From assembly GCF_017301735.1 (NCBI RefSeq), contig NZ_CP071090.1, positions 9,848,001-9,912,000 on the forward strand: 64,000 nucleotides of DNA, written 5' to 3'. Positions 8,414 through 16,098 of this stretch are shown one piece after another. Position 1 is the first letter of the stretch. Each line of letters starts with the position of its first letter. Position numbers and translations under genes: made by a program. The notes beneath the pieces were generated by a model. That model saw nothing but the letters and a program-made list of their open reading frames with translations, ran no database searches and was not told the origin of the DNA. Origin of the DNA: Pyxidicoccus parkwaysis (GTDB taxonomy: Bacteria > Myxococcota > Myxococcia > Myxococcales > Myxococcaceae).

Positions 8414-9064
8414 ATGTCCCGGGACGCGCAGGAAGACGGAGTGCGGCAGGTGTACGGGGAGATTGCCCCGGCATACGAGGCCCTCTTCCCCGTGCTCCAC
8501 CGCTACGAGGACCGCGTGGAGCGCTTCCTCGCGGACGTGGTGAAGCCCGGGTGCCGCGTGCTCGACGTGGGCTGCGGCCCCGGGCTGCACACGCGCGGAC
8601 TGGACGCTTCCATGGACGTGGTGGGCACCGACCTCTCACCGGAGATGCTCGAGCTCGCCCGGCACGCGAGGCCGTCTGGTGCGTGGCACCTGCACAGCTA
8701 CCACCAGCCCTTCCCTCCGGAGTGGGGCCGCTTCCACGTGGCGCTGGCCATCGGCTGCCTGGACTTCTGTGAGGACCTGCCGCGCGTGCTCCGCAACCTC
8801 GCCGCCGCGCTGGAGCCGGGCGCGCGCCTGCTGTTCACCGTGCTGGAGCGGCGCCCCGGGCTCGAAGCGCATGAAACATCCGTGAGACAGGTGCAGACCG
8901 CGGGCCCCTCCGTCGCGCTGCACCTCTACTCCTTCGAGGAGACAGCGCACGCGGTGAGCCAGGCGGGACTGCTCCCGCGCACGTACGCGCACGCGCCCGG
9001 CTGGGTCCACCTCACCGAGCAACGGACGATGTGGTTCGGCTGGTGGGACGTGGAGCGGCGGTAG
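8414..9064 (+). CDS. Class I SAM-dependent methyltransferase
   Basis: A 216-residue cytoplasmic protein with the class I Rossmann methyltransferase fold. Motif I is VLDVGCGPG near residues 48-56, followed by an acidic residue in GTDLSPEM and motif IV around LAIGCLDF. The N-terminal YGEIAPAYE resembles UbiE/Coq5-like or small-molecule methyltransferases; the acceptor is unknown. The ATG at 8414 lies 14 bp after the zinc-ribbon stop; an upstream in-frame ATG would overlap that gene. The transcript probably ends near the inverted repeat at 9194-9232. Confidence 0.88.
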   Translation: MSRDAQEDGVRQVYGEIAPAYEALFPVLHRYEDRVERFLADVVKPGCRVLDVGCGPGLHTRGLDASMDVVGTDLSPEMLELARHARPSGAWHLHSYHQPFPPEWGRFHVALAIGCLDFCEDLPRVLRNLAAALEPGARLLFTVLERRPGLEAHETSVRQVQTAGPSVALHLYSFEETAHAVSQAGLLPRTYAHAPGWVHLTEQRTMWFGWWDVERR

Positions 9065-9547
9065 CCCTACAGCAGTGTTCTTCTCGCACTGCCCAGACAG
9101 TGCATCCAAGCCCGGGCCTCATGCGCCCTGTATCAGGTCATGCAGTCGCGAGCGCACGCACGGTGCAGGAAGGCTCGCTGGCCGGCCGTCGGTACCCGCT
9201 TCGCTCGCCAGTCATGCGGGCGCGAAGCGGGTAGAAACACACTCACACGAGGCGGTCGTCACCCATGTCAGTGATTACACGGCGGCCTGCTTGGTGAGCA
9301 GGAATTGCTTGGTGATTGTATTCACTCAACATTCACGATAGCGTTGTATCAGTTTTTCAACACCTCCTCCGCGCGTACACCCGCCCCCCTCGTGGCTGCA
9401 TCCGCATCCGCGCTCGTGTCGCATCGCGTCTGGAGGTCCGACGTTCGCCGGCCCGCGTATGTCACCCCAGTCGCAGCGCTGTCTCGTGAATGCACAAGGC
9501 CCTGAGTCCCGGCGACGGGTGCCGTTCCCCCTGGAGAGCGCCCGCTC
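9065..9547. other. 483-bp intergenic region ahead of the chemosensory operon
   Basis: No credible gene is visible; the short ORFs have no ribosome sites and poor codon use. The left half holds the inverted repeat described separately. Bases 9281-9375 are notably AT-rich compared with their surroundings, with several TTG/TAT-type hexamers but no pair of convincing -35/-10 elements, so this is probably the promoter region of cheA. A GGAGAG ribosome site lies about 10 bases before the cheA ATG. Confidence 0.5.
9194..9232 (+). terminator. 11-bp inverted repeat, possible terminator
   Basis: A perfect 11-bp inverted repeat (ACCCGCTTCGC with GCGAAGCGGGT) around a 17-nt loop, 130 bp after the methyltransferase stop. 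There is no U-tract. A terminator or a protein-binding inverted repeat are both possible. Confidence 0.4.
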
Positions 9548-11302
9548 ATGAGCACCGGCTCGGGAGGACCTCCGCCAGGGCTCGGCGCGGAATGGCAGCA
9601 GGTGCTCGCCATCTTCGCGAACGAGGCGGAGGACCTGCTCTCCTCCATGGAGCAATCGCTCATCGCGCTGGAGGCGAACCCCGACGACGAGCACCTCCGG
9701 GCCCTCTTCCGGATGGCCCACACCCTCAAGGGCAGCGCGAGCTCCCTGGGCTTCGAGTCGCTCACCGACTACGTCCACGGCGCCGAGGACCTGCTGCAGG
9801 CCCTGAGGGACAGGCGCCTGTCGGTGAGCGAGTCCGTCGTCTCGCTGCTGCTGAGCGCGGTGGACCACCTGCGTGAGTTGACGCGCGCGGCGCTGGCGGG
9901 CGTGGACCAGCTCGGCCCCGCCCACAAGGCCCGGCTCGAGCAACTGCGCGCAGCCGGCGCCACCGGACAGGCGGCGGGCAGCGCTCCCCCACAGGCGCCG
10001 CCTCCCGAGCCTGCTGGCTTCGCGAGCGAGCTGCCCCGCGAGGAGGTCCGCGCCACCGCGCGTGGCCCTTCGATGCGGATGGACGTGGAGCGGCTGGACC
10101 GCATCGTCACCCTCACCGCCGAGCTGTCCATCGCCCGCGGCCGGATGGCGCGCTTCCTCATGGAGGCCGAGTCCTCCGGCGCGAGCTGGGAGGACGCCAT
10201 CACCCAGCAGCGGGAGATGGACCAGCTGTTCCTGGACCTGCAGGAGCAGGTGATGAAGGCGCGGATGGTGCCGGTGGGGCCGCTGTTCCGCCAGCACCTG
10301 CGCACCGTGCGGGATTTGGCCCGCTCCCAGGGGAAGCTGGCCCTGCTGGAGCTGGAGGGCGAGGACGTGGAGATGGACACCGCCGTGCTGGAGGCACTGC
10401 GGGAGCCGCTGCTCCACCTGCTGCGCAACGCGCTGGACCACGGCATCGAGACTCCCGCCGAGCGGCAGACCGCGGGCAAGGACGGCTGCGGGCGCATCCG
10501 CCTGCGCGCCTTCCACGACTCCGGCAGCGTCGTGGTGGAGATGTCCGACGACGGCCGCGGCATCCAGCGCGAGCGCGTGCGCGAGCGCGCGAGGGAGCGG
10601 GGCCTGGTGGCCACGCCGGAGCGGCTGCGGGACGACGAAGTGGACCAGCTCCTCTTCGAGCCCGGCTTCTCCACCGCGCGCACCGTGACGGAGCTGTCCG
10701 GCAGGGGCGTGGGCATGGACGTGGTCCGCCGCGACATCGAGGCCCTGCGAGGCTCCGTGAGGCTGCGCAGCCAGGAGGGCCGCGGCACCACGGTGACGCT
10801 GCGCCTGCCCCTCACGCTCGCCGTCATCCAGGGCTTCGCCATGGGCGTCGCGGACCAGGTCTACGTCGTCCCCATCGAATTGGTGCAGGAGTGCCTGGAG
10901 CTGCTGCCCGGCCCGCACGCCGCCGACGACTCCGGGGTGATGTCGCTGCGGGGCCAGCCGCTGCCCTACCTGCGCCTGCGCAACGTCTTCAAGCTGGGCG
11001 GCACCGCGCCGGCCCGGGAGAGCGTGGTGGTGCTCCGGCATCCCGACGGTGTCGTGGGCCTCGCGGTGGACGAGCTCCAGGGTGAAGGCCAGCGCGTCAT
11101 CCGGCCCCTGGGCCGGCTCTTCCAGGACGCCCCCGGCATCTCCGGGTCCACCATCCTCGGTGATGGCCGCGTGGGCCTCATCCTGGACACGCCCACGCTG
11201 GTGCGCCGCGCCGTGCGCAAGGCCGCCGAGTCTTCCCTTCCCGAGGAGGCGCTGGCGGAGCCGGCGCCCCCCCGACAACAGGAATCCCGCAGGACGGAGT
11301 GA
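9548..11302 (+). CDS. cheA: Chemotaxis histidine kinase CheA
   Basis: A 584-residue cytoplasmic kinase core of a chemosensory array. Domain order: HPt (about 15-120) with phosphoacceptor H58 in AHTLKGSASSLG; a Pro/Ala linker (about 135-170); dimerisation helices (about 175-240); HATPase (about 260-425) with N-box HLLRNALDHG and GSDGRGI-type box read as DDGRGI; and a C-terminal CheW-like domain (about 430-565). It is shorter than E. coli CheA: no P2 domain for CheY/CheB docking is visible and no receiver is fused. First gene of a tight four-gene cluster; its stop overlaps the GTG ahead of the receptor gene. Confidence 0.95.
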   Translation: MSTGSGGPPPGLGAEWQQVLAIFANEAEDLLSSMEQSLIALEANPDDEHLRALFRMAHTLKGSASSLGFESLTDYVHGAEDLLQALRDRRLSVSESVVSLLLSAVDHLRELTRAALAGVDQLGPAHKARLEQLRAAGATGQAAGSAPPQAPPPEPAGFASELPREEVRATARGPSMRMDVERLDRIVTLTAELSIARGRMARFLMEAESSGASWEDAITQQREMDQLFLDLQEQVMKARMVPVGPLFRQHLRTVRDLARSQGKLALLELEGEDVEMDTAVLEALREPLLHLLRNALDHGIETPAERQTAGKDGCGRIRLRAFHDSGSVVVEMSDDGRGIQRERVRERARERGLVATPERLRDDEVDQLLFEPGFSTARTVTELSGRGVGMDVVRRDIEALRGSVRLRSQEGRGTTVTLRLPLTLAVIQGFAMGVADQVYVVPIELVQECLELLPGPHAADDSGVMSLRGQPLPYLRLRNVFKLGGTAPARESVVVLRHPDGVVGLAVDELQGEGQRVIRPLGRLFQDAPGISGSTILGDGRVGLILDTPTLVRRAVRKAAESSLPEEALAEPAPPRQQESRRTE

Positions 11303-11304
11303 GC

Positions 11305-12984
11305 ATGTTCGAGAACCTGAGCATCACCCGCAAGCTGATGCTGGCCTTCGGCAGCATGGTGGCCATCCTCATCGCCCTGGTGGTGGCCGCCTATTCCACC
11401 CTCAACAAGATGAGCGTGGCGAACGACGCGGACACCCAGAGTCACCAGGTGATGATTTCCGTGCGCACGCTGGAAGGCGACATGGCCGACCTGGAGACGG
11501 GACAGCGCGGCTTCATCATCACCGGGGACGAGAAGTTCCTGGAGCCCTACACGCAGGCCCGCATCAGCTTCTCGCAGAACCTGAGCCACATCCGCGAGCT
11601 GACCACGGACAGCCCGCAGCAGCAGGAGCGGCTGCAGGAGGTGCGGGACCTGCTCCAGCAGTGGGTGAACCAGCACCTGGAGCCGCTCATCACCCAGCGC
11701 AGGGAGCTCAACGCGGGCCGCGGCGAGCTGTCCCAAATCATCGCGGTGGAGCAGGCCGCGCGCGGCAAGCAGGTGAGCGACCGCATCCGCGCGCTCCTCG
11801 GCGAGGTGGCGAGCGACGAGTCCAACACCCTGGCCCACCGCCTCAAGGAGACGGACGCGATGATGGAGGCGCTCTACCGGACGCTGCTCGGCGGCGGCGT
11901 GCTGGGCGTGCTGCTGGCGGCGCTGCTGTCGTACATGCTCACGCGCAGCATCGTCCGTCCGCTGGGTGATGCCGTGCAGGTGACGAGCCAGCTCACCGCC
12001 GGAGACCTCACCGCCAACATCACCGCCCGGGGCAAGGACGAGACGGGGCAGATGCTCAGCGGCATGCGGGAGATGATTCAGCGGCTGGCCGGCGTCATCA
12101 GCGAGGTGCGCGGCGCGGCGGGCTCGCTGTCCTCCGCCTCCACCCAGGTGGCCGCCGCCGCGCAGAGCCTGTCGCAGGGCACCAGCACGCAGGCGGCCTC
12201 CGTGGAGGAGACCACCGCCAGCCTGGAGCAGCTCAACACCACCATCTCCCAGAACGCGGAGCACAGCCGGGAGATGGAGCAGATGGCCCTCAAGGGTGCC
12301 CGCGACGCCGAGGAGAGCGGGCGCGCGGTGAAGGAGACGGTGGAGGCGATGAACTCCATCGCGGAGCGCATCTCCATCGTCGAGGAGATTGCGTACCAGA
12401 CGAACCTGCTCGCGCTGAACGCGGCGGTGGAGGCCGCGCGCGCCGGTGAGCACGGCCGCGGCTTCTCCGTCGTCGCCACCGAGGTGCGCAAGCTGGCCGA
12501 GCGCAGCCAGAAGGCCGCGAAGGAGATTGGCGGCCTGGCCACCTCCAGCGTGCGCGTCGCGGAGCGCAGCGGGCAGCTCCTCGCGGAGCTGGTGCCCTCC
12601 ATCCACCGCACGGCGACGCTGGTGCAGCAGGTGACCACCGTGTCCAAGGAGCAGGCCATCGGCGTGTCGCAGATGAACCGCGCGATGATGCAGGTGGACC
12701 AGGTCACCCAGCGCAACGCCTCCGCCGCGGAGGAGCTGTCCTCCACCGCCGAGGAGATGGCGTCCCAGGCCGAGTCGCTCCTGCAGATGATGACCTTCTT
12801 CCGGCTCGGCGACGGCCAGGAGCACGGCCACTTCGGTCCCCGGACGCGGAACCCGGCGCAGCGGCTGGCGACTCCCGCGCGCGGGCTGCACGCCGCCGCC
12901 CAGGGCCCGCTGCCCGGCGCGGCGCGGACGTCGCTGGCGGACGGCACGCCCCAGGGTCCGCACCAGGACTTCCAGCGGTTCTAG
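11305..12984 (+). CDS. Methyl-accepting chemotaxis protein with CHASE3-type sensor
   Basis: A 559-residue transmembrane receptor. Transmembrane helix 1 (about 11-31), an extracytoplasmic helical CHASE3-like domain (about 35-190; signature LETGQRGFIITGDEKFLEPY), helix 2 (about 192-213), HAMP (about 214-267), then the signalling coiled coil with hairpin tip near EIAYQTNLLALNAAVEAARA. Gln/Glu-rich segments for CheR methylation are present. An in-frame GTG at 11299 overlaps the cheA stop, but GGAG lies 5 bases before the ATG at 11305, which was preferred. It should form the array with the neighbouring CheA and CheW. Confidence 0.95.
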   Translation: MFENLSITRKLMLAFGSMVAILIALVVAAYSTLNKMSVANDADTQSHQVMISVRTLEGDMADLETGQRGFIITGDEKFLEPYTQARISFSQNLSHIRELTTDSPQQQERLQEVRDLLQQWVNQHLEPLITQRRELNAGRGELSQIIAVEQAARGKQVSDRIRALLGEVASDESNTLAHRLKETDAMMEALYRTLLGGGVLGVLLAALLSYMLTRSIVRPLGDAVQVTSQLTAGDLTANITARGKDETGQMLSGMREMIQRLAGVISEVRGAAGSLSSASTQVAAAAQSLSQGTSTQAASVEETTASLEQLNTTISQNAEHSREMEQMALKGARDAEESGRAVKETVEAMNSIAERISIVEEIAYQTNLLALNAAVEAARAGEHGRGFSVVATEVRKLAERSQKAAKEIGGLATSSVRVAERSGQLLAELVPSIHRTATLVQQVTTVSKEQAIGVSQMNRAMMQVDQVTQRNASAAEELSSTAEEMASQAESLLQMMTFFRLGDGQEHGHFGPRTRNPAQRLATPARGLHAAAQGPLPGAARTSLADGTPQGPHQDFQRF

Positions 12985-12999
12985 GACGAGGGCCATTCC

Positions 13000-13563
13000 A
13001 TGAGCGCATCCACGGAGAAGGCCGCGCGGTCCAACTACCTCAGCTTCGTCATCGCGGGCGAGGAGTACGCGGTGGGCATCCTCCGCGTCCGCGAAATCAT
13101 CGAGCACTGCCCCATCACCCGCGTCCCGGGGATGCCGGCGGCCGTGCAGGGTGTCATCAACCTGCGCGGCAGCGTGGTGCCGGTGGTGGACCTCGCGGTG
13201 AAGTTCGGCATGCCTCCGAGGCCGGTGACGCGCTGGTCCTGCTTCGTCATCGTCGAGGTGGCGCTCGACGGGCAGCAGACCGCCATTGGCCTGCTGACGG
13301 ACTCGGTGAGCGAGGTGCTGGAGCTGGGGCCGGACGACATCGAGGCGCCTCCCGCCTTCGGCACCCGCGTGCGCCTGGACTTCCTGCTCGGCATGGGCCG
13401 GCATGACGACAGGTTCATCATGCTGCTGGACTTGGACCGGCTGCTGTCCGTCACCGAGCTGCTCAGCCTGGCGACGGCGGAGGCCGAGAAGCCGCCCGCG
13501 GAGCCGCCGCCCGCGGAGCCGCCGCAGCCCGAGCCCGCTCCGGAAGCGGTCGCGAAGGGCTGA
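13000..13563 (+). CDS. cheW: Chemotaxis coupling protein CheW
   Basis: A 187-residue CheW. The domain runs from about residue 12 to 155 with the typical VREIIEHCPITRVPGMP and GVINLRGSVVPVVDL segments that couple receptor to kinase. The C-terminal 30 residues are an unusual Pro/Glu/Ala tail (repeated EPPPAEPP) absent from E. coli CheW. It lies 15 bp after the receptor gene with a GAGGG ribosome site and 10 bp before cheR. Confidence 0.95.
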   Translation: MSASTEKAARSNYLSFVIAGEEYAVGILRVREIIEHCPITRVPGMPAAVQGVINLRGSVVPVVDLAVKFGMPPRPVTRWSCFVIVEVALDGQQTAIGLLTDSVSEVLELGPDDIEAPPAFGTRVRLDFLLGMGRHDDRFIMLLDLDRLLSVTELLSLATAEAEKPPAEPPPAEPPQPEPAPEAVAKG

Positions 13564-13573
13564 GCCGCACGCC

Positions 13574-14473
13574 ATGAGCGCGCATCCCCCGCAGCTCCGC
13601 GTGATGGAGACGCCCGTCCTCGGCCCACGGGAGCTGGCGCTCTTCCAGGCGCTGGTGGAGAAGGAGGCCGGAATCCACCTGTCCGCCGCCAAGGATGCGC
13701 TGGTGGCGAACCGGCTGTCGCGCCGCCTGCGCGAGCTGGGGCTGAGCTCGTTCAAGGCCTACTACGCCTATGTCACCGAGCGGGGCCACGAGGCGGAGAA
13801 GGTGCGGATGCTCGACAGCCTCTGCACGCACGAGACGTCCTTCTTCCGCGAGCCACAGCACTTCGACCTGCTGCGGGAGCGGATTCTCCCGGACTGGGCC
13901 GCGCAGGGAGCCAAGGGAATGCGGCCGCGCACGCTGCGCGTCTGGAGCGCGGCGTGCTCCACCGGCGAAGAGCCCTACTCGCTGGCCATGTGCCTGTTGG
14001 AGGCGCTCCCCCCGGGCGCGGGCTGGAGCGTGGAGGTGCTGGCCACGGACCTGTCCACCTGGGCGCTGGAGCGCACTCAGCAGGGCCTGTGGGATTTGGA
14101 GCGCTCGCGCACGATTCCGCAGCCGCTGCTCAAGGCCTTCATGCTGAAGGGCGTGCGGAGCCAGGAGGGGCTGATGAAGGCCGGGCCGGAGCTGCGCGCG
14201 GTGATGCGCTTCGCCCGCGTCAACCTGAACTCCGAGGGCGAGTGGCCCGCCGGCCCCTTCGACATCATCTTCTGCCGCAACGTCCTCATCTACTTCGGCG
14301 CCGAGGCCCGCAAGCGCGTCATCGACGGGATGCTCCGGCGGCTGTCGCCGTCGGGGTACTTCTTCCTCGGGCACGCGGAGAGCCTCATCGGCATCAACGC
14401 GGACGTGAGCTCCGTGAGCGCCAACGTGTACACGCCGCGCGCCCGGCCCCCCGCCACGCACCGGACCCGGTAG
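13574..14473 (+). CDS. cheR: Chemotaxis protein methyltransferase CheR
   Basis: A 299-residue enzyme that methylates receptor glutamates using SAM. An N-terminal helical domain (about 15-90) is followed by the catalytic fold with HETSFFRE, WSAACSTGEEPYS (SAM-binding) and FDIIFCRNVLIYF. No TPR extension is fused. It is the last gene of the cheA-mcp-cheW-cheR unit. Neither the CheB methylesterase nor a CheY-type regulator is in the cluster, so the demethylation and output components must be encoded elsewhere. The short Arg/Pro-rich tail is probably disordered. Confidence 0.95.
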   Translation: MSAHPPQLRVMETPVLGPRELALFQALVEKEAGIHLSAAKDALVANRLSRRLRELGLSSFKAYYAYVTERGHEAEKVRMLDSLCTHETSFFREPQHFDLLRERILPDWAAQGAKGMRPRTLRVWSAACSTGEEPYSLAMCLLEALPPGAGWSVEVLATDLSTWALERTQQGLWDLERSRTIPQPLLKAFMLKGVRSQEGLMKAGPELRAVMRFARVNLNSEGEWPAGPFDIIFCRNVLIYFGAEARKRVIDGMLRRLSPSGYFFLGHAESLIGINADVSSVSANVYTPRARPPATHRTR

Positions 14474-14566
14474 GGCGGGGCATCAGGCTCGAGCGCCGCG
14501 AGCACTTCCGCGCTCCAGCTCCGGCGAGCCGTGCATCAACGCGTCAGCGCGGCGAGCATCGCCACG

Positions 14567-14580
14567 CACCGGAACCGGTG
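14567..14580. terminator. Short hairpin between convergent cheR and tetR
   Basis: CACCGG and CCGGTG arms around two bases, giving a realistic 5-bp stem with a 4-nt loop. It lies in the 114-bp convergent gap. A related sequence (CACGCACCGGACCCGG) occurs at the 3' end of cheR. No U-tract; weak support. Confidence 0.3.
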
Positions 14581-14587
14581 GCGCGGC

Positions 14588-15175
14588 TCAGCGCTCCAGC
14601 ACGGCGAGCGCCTCCGCGCGCGCGGTGGCGCGGAGCTTCTTGCGCAGGCGCGGGTCATTCGTGGTCCGCGCCAGCACCATGCCCCCGACGCAGAGGTTGA
14701 CCACCAGGAGCGCCTTGCGCTCGGCATCCGGGTCGTTCTCCGGGAAGGCGGCCTGGAAGACGTGCGCCATGTTCTCCATCAGCGTGGTGTACGCGGCACG
14801 GGGCTCCAGACCGGCGCGGGCCACGTCGGACGGGAGCGCGATGAGCGGACAGTGCTGGTCCACGTCGTTCAGGATTTCGTCGGAGAGGTACAGGTCCACC
14901 AACTGGCGCGCGAGCCGGGGCGGTGGCGGCGGAGCGCGGTGGGAGGCCTCCTGGCGCTTCACGAACGGATTGCAGGTGGTGAAGCTGCGCACGGCCTCGG
15001 CGTACAGCTCGTCCTTGCTGGTGAAGTGGTTGTAGAAGCCGCCGCGCGTCAACCCCGCACTCTTCATGACGTCGTCGATGGAGACCTGCTCGAAGCCGTG
15101 GCGGTTGAACATCACCCTCGCGCTCTCGACGATGCGCGCGCGCGTGCGCGCCTTGTGCTCCGCGGTGTACGGCAT
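14588..15175 (-). CDS. TetR/AcrR family transcriptional regulator
   Basis: A 195-residue repressor. The N-terminal helix-turn-helix (about 9-55) is typical: RARIVESARVMFNRHGF, then VSIDDVMKSAGLTRGGFYNHF. The C-terminal half is the ligand-binding and dimerisation region with cysteines at about 69, 108 and 162. GGAG lies 5 bases ahead of the ATG. It is divergent from a GST-like gene across 120 bp holding an imperfect palindrome (15222-15237), so it most likely represses itself and the GST gene. The inducer is unknown, plausibly an electrophile given the neighbour. Confidence 0.9.
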   Translation of the reverse strand: MPYTAEHKARTRARIVESARVMFNRHGFEQVSIDDVMKSAGLTRGGFYNHFTSKDELYAEAVRSFTTCNPFVKRQEASHRAPPPPPRLARQLVDLYLSDEILNDVDQHCPLIALPSDVARAGLEPRAAYTTLMENMAHVFQAAFPENDPDAERKALLVVNLCVGGMVLARTTNDPRLRKKLRATARAEALAVLER

Positions 15176-15221
15176 GGCATCTCCTCAGGCGCGCCATCCT
15201 GCGCGCTGGCGGGCCTCAATC

Positions 15222-15237
15222 TATGTTCTTGAGCATA
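15222..15237. promoter_or_regulatory. Candidate TetR operator
   Basis: TATGTTCTTGAGCATA is a 16-bp imperfect palindrome (7 half-positions; one G-T mispair and a TT centre) in the AT-rich part of the divergent tetR/GST intergenic region. Size and position fit a TetR-family operator controlling both promoters. No confident -35/-10 pair was found. Confidence 0.5.
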
Positions 15238-15295
15238 TTTTGCCCCCCGTCAGAGTGCTCCTCGAAGCAGCCACTCACACCGAGGAGACGAGGCC

Positions 15296-15949
15296 ATGAT
15301 TCGAGTCAGCGCGTTCAAGTGGGTTCCGCCGTTCGCCCAGGGTCTGGTGCGTGACTTGCGGGTGCGGTGGGCACTGGAAGAGGCCGGCCTGCCGTACGAG
15401 GCCCGGCTCATCGACCCGGAGGTCCAGGCATCGGCCGACTACCGGGCCCTCCAGCCGTTCGGCCAGGTGCCGGTGTTCGAGGAGGAGGGTCTCACCCTCT
15501 TCGAATCGGGCTCCATCGTGCTCCACATCGCGTCCCGGAGCGACGTGCTCCTCCCCACGGATGAAGCAGCCAGGGCACGCGCGACGACGTGGGTCTTCGC
15601 GGCGCTCAATTCCCTCGAAGTCTTTGTCATGCAGCTCGCCGAGCTCGACCTCTTCGCCGCCGGCCAGGAGTGGGCCAGGCTCCGCCGCCCGGAAGTGGAG
15701 GCGGCGACCCGGCGCAGGCTCAAGGACCTGGCCACCTGGCTCGGGGACCGCGAGTACCTGGAGGGCCGCTTCACCGTCGGGGACTTGATGATGACCACGG
15801 TGCTGCGCATCCTCCGCCACACCGACCTGCTGGACGCCGAGCCGAAGCTGAAGGCCTACAAGGAGCGCTGTGAGGCGAGGCCCGCCTTCCAGCGCGCGCT
15901 GGCCGCGCAGATGCAGCCCTTCCAGCAGTACGCGCCTCCCCAGGCGTGA
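15296..15949 (+). CDS. Glutathione S-transferase family protein
   Basis: A 217-residue protein with the GST layout: N-terminal thioredoxin-like domain (about 1-80) with RWALEEAGLPYEARLID, FGQVPVFEEEGLTLFESGSI (cis-proline and Glu-Ser glutathione site), and a helical C-terminal domain (about 90-205) with the FTVGDLMM N-capping-box region. It probably conjugates thiols to electrophiles or acts as a thiol-dependent isomerase. A GAGGAGACGAGG ribosome site precedes the ATG. Divergent from the TetR regulator, which is the likely controller. Confidence 0.9.
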   Translation: MIRVSAFKWVPPFAQGLVRDLRVRWALEEAGLPYEARLIDPEVQASADYRALQPFGQVPVFEEEGLTLFESGSIVLHIASRSDVLLPTDEAARARATTWVFAALNSLEVFVMQLAELDLFAAGQEWARLRRPEVEAATRRRLKDLATWLGDREYLEGRFTVGDLMMTTVLRILRHTDLLDAEPKLKAYKERCEARPAFQRALAAQMQPFQQYAPPQA

Positions 15950-16098
15950 CTCCCGAGCGCGCCCGGCACGGACCTGCCCTCCAGGGTCGTGCCAGGGGCG
16001 TTGCTTGTATTGGTTTCGGGGGCCCGCCTAGCATCGCCACGTTCCCCCAAGCCCGTGGGTGCTCTGCGATGCCGGCTCGCGGCTCCTCCCGACCTCGA

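Noticed and set aside
10966..13755. 929-codon open frame on the minus strand
   Set aside because: Antisense shadow of the cheA, receptor, cheW and cheR genes, with His/Arg/Leu-rich composition and no recognisable domain.
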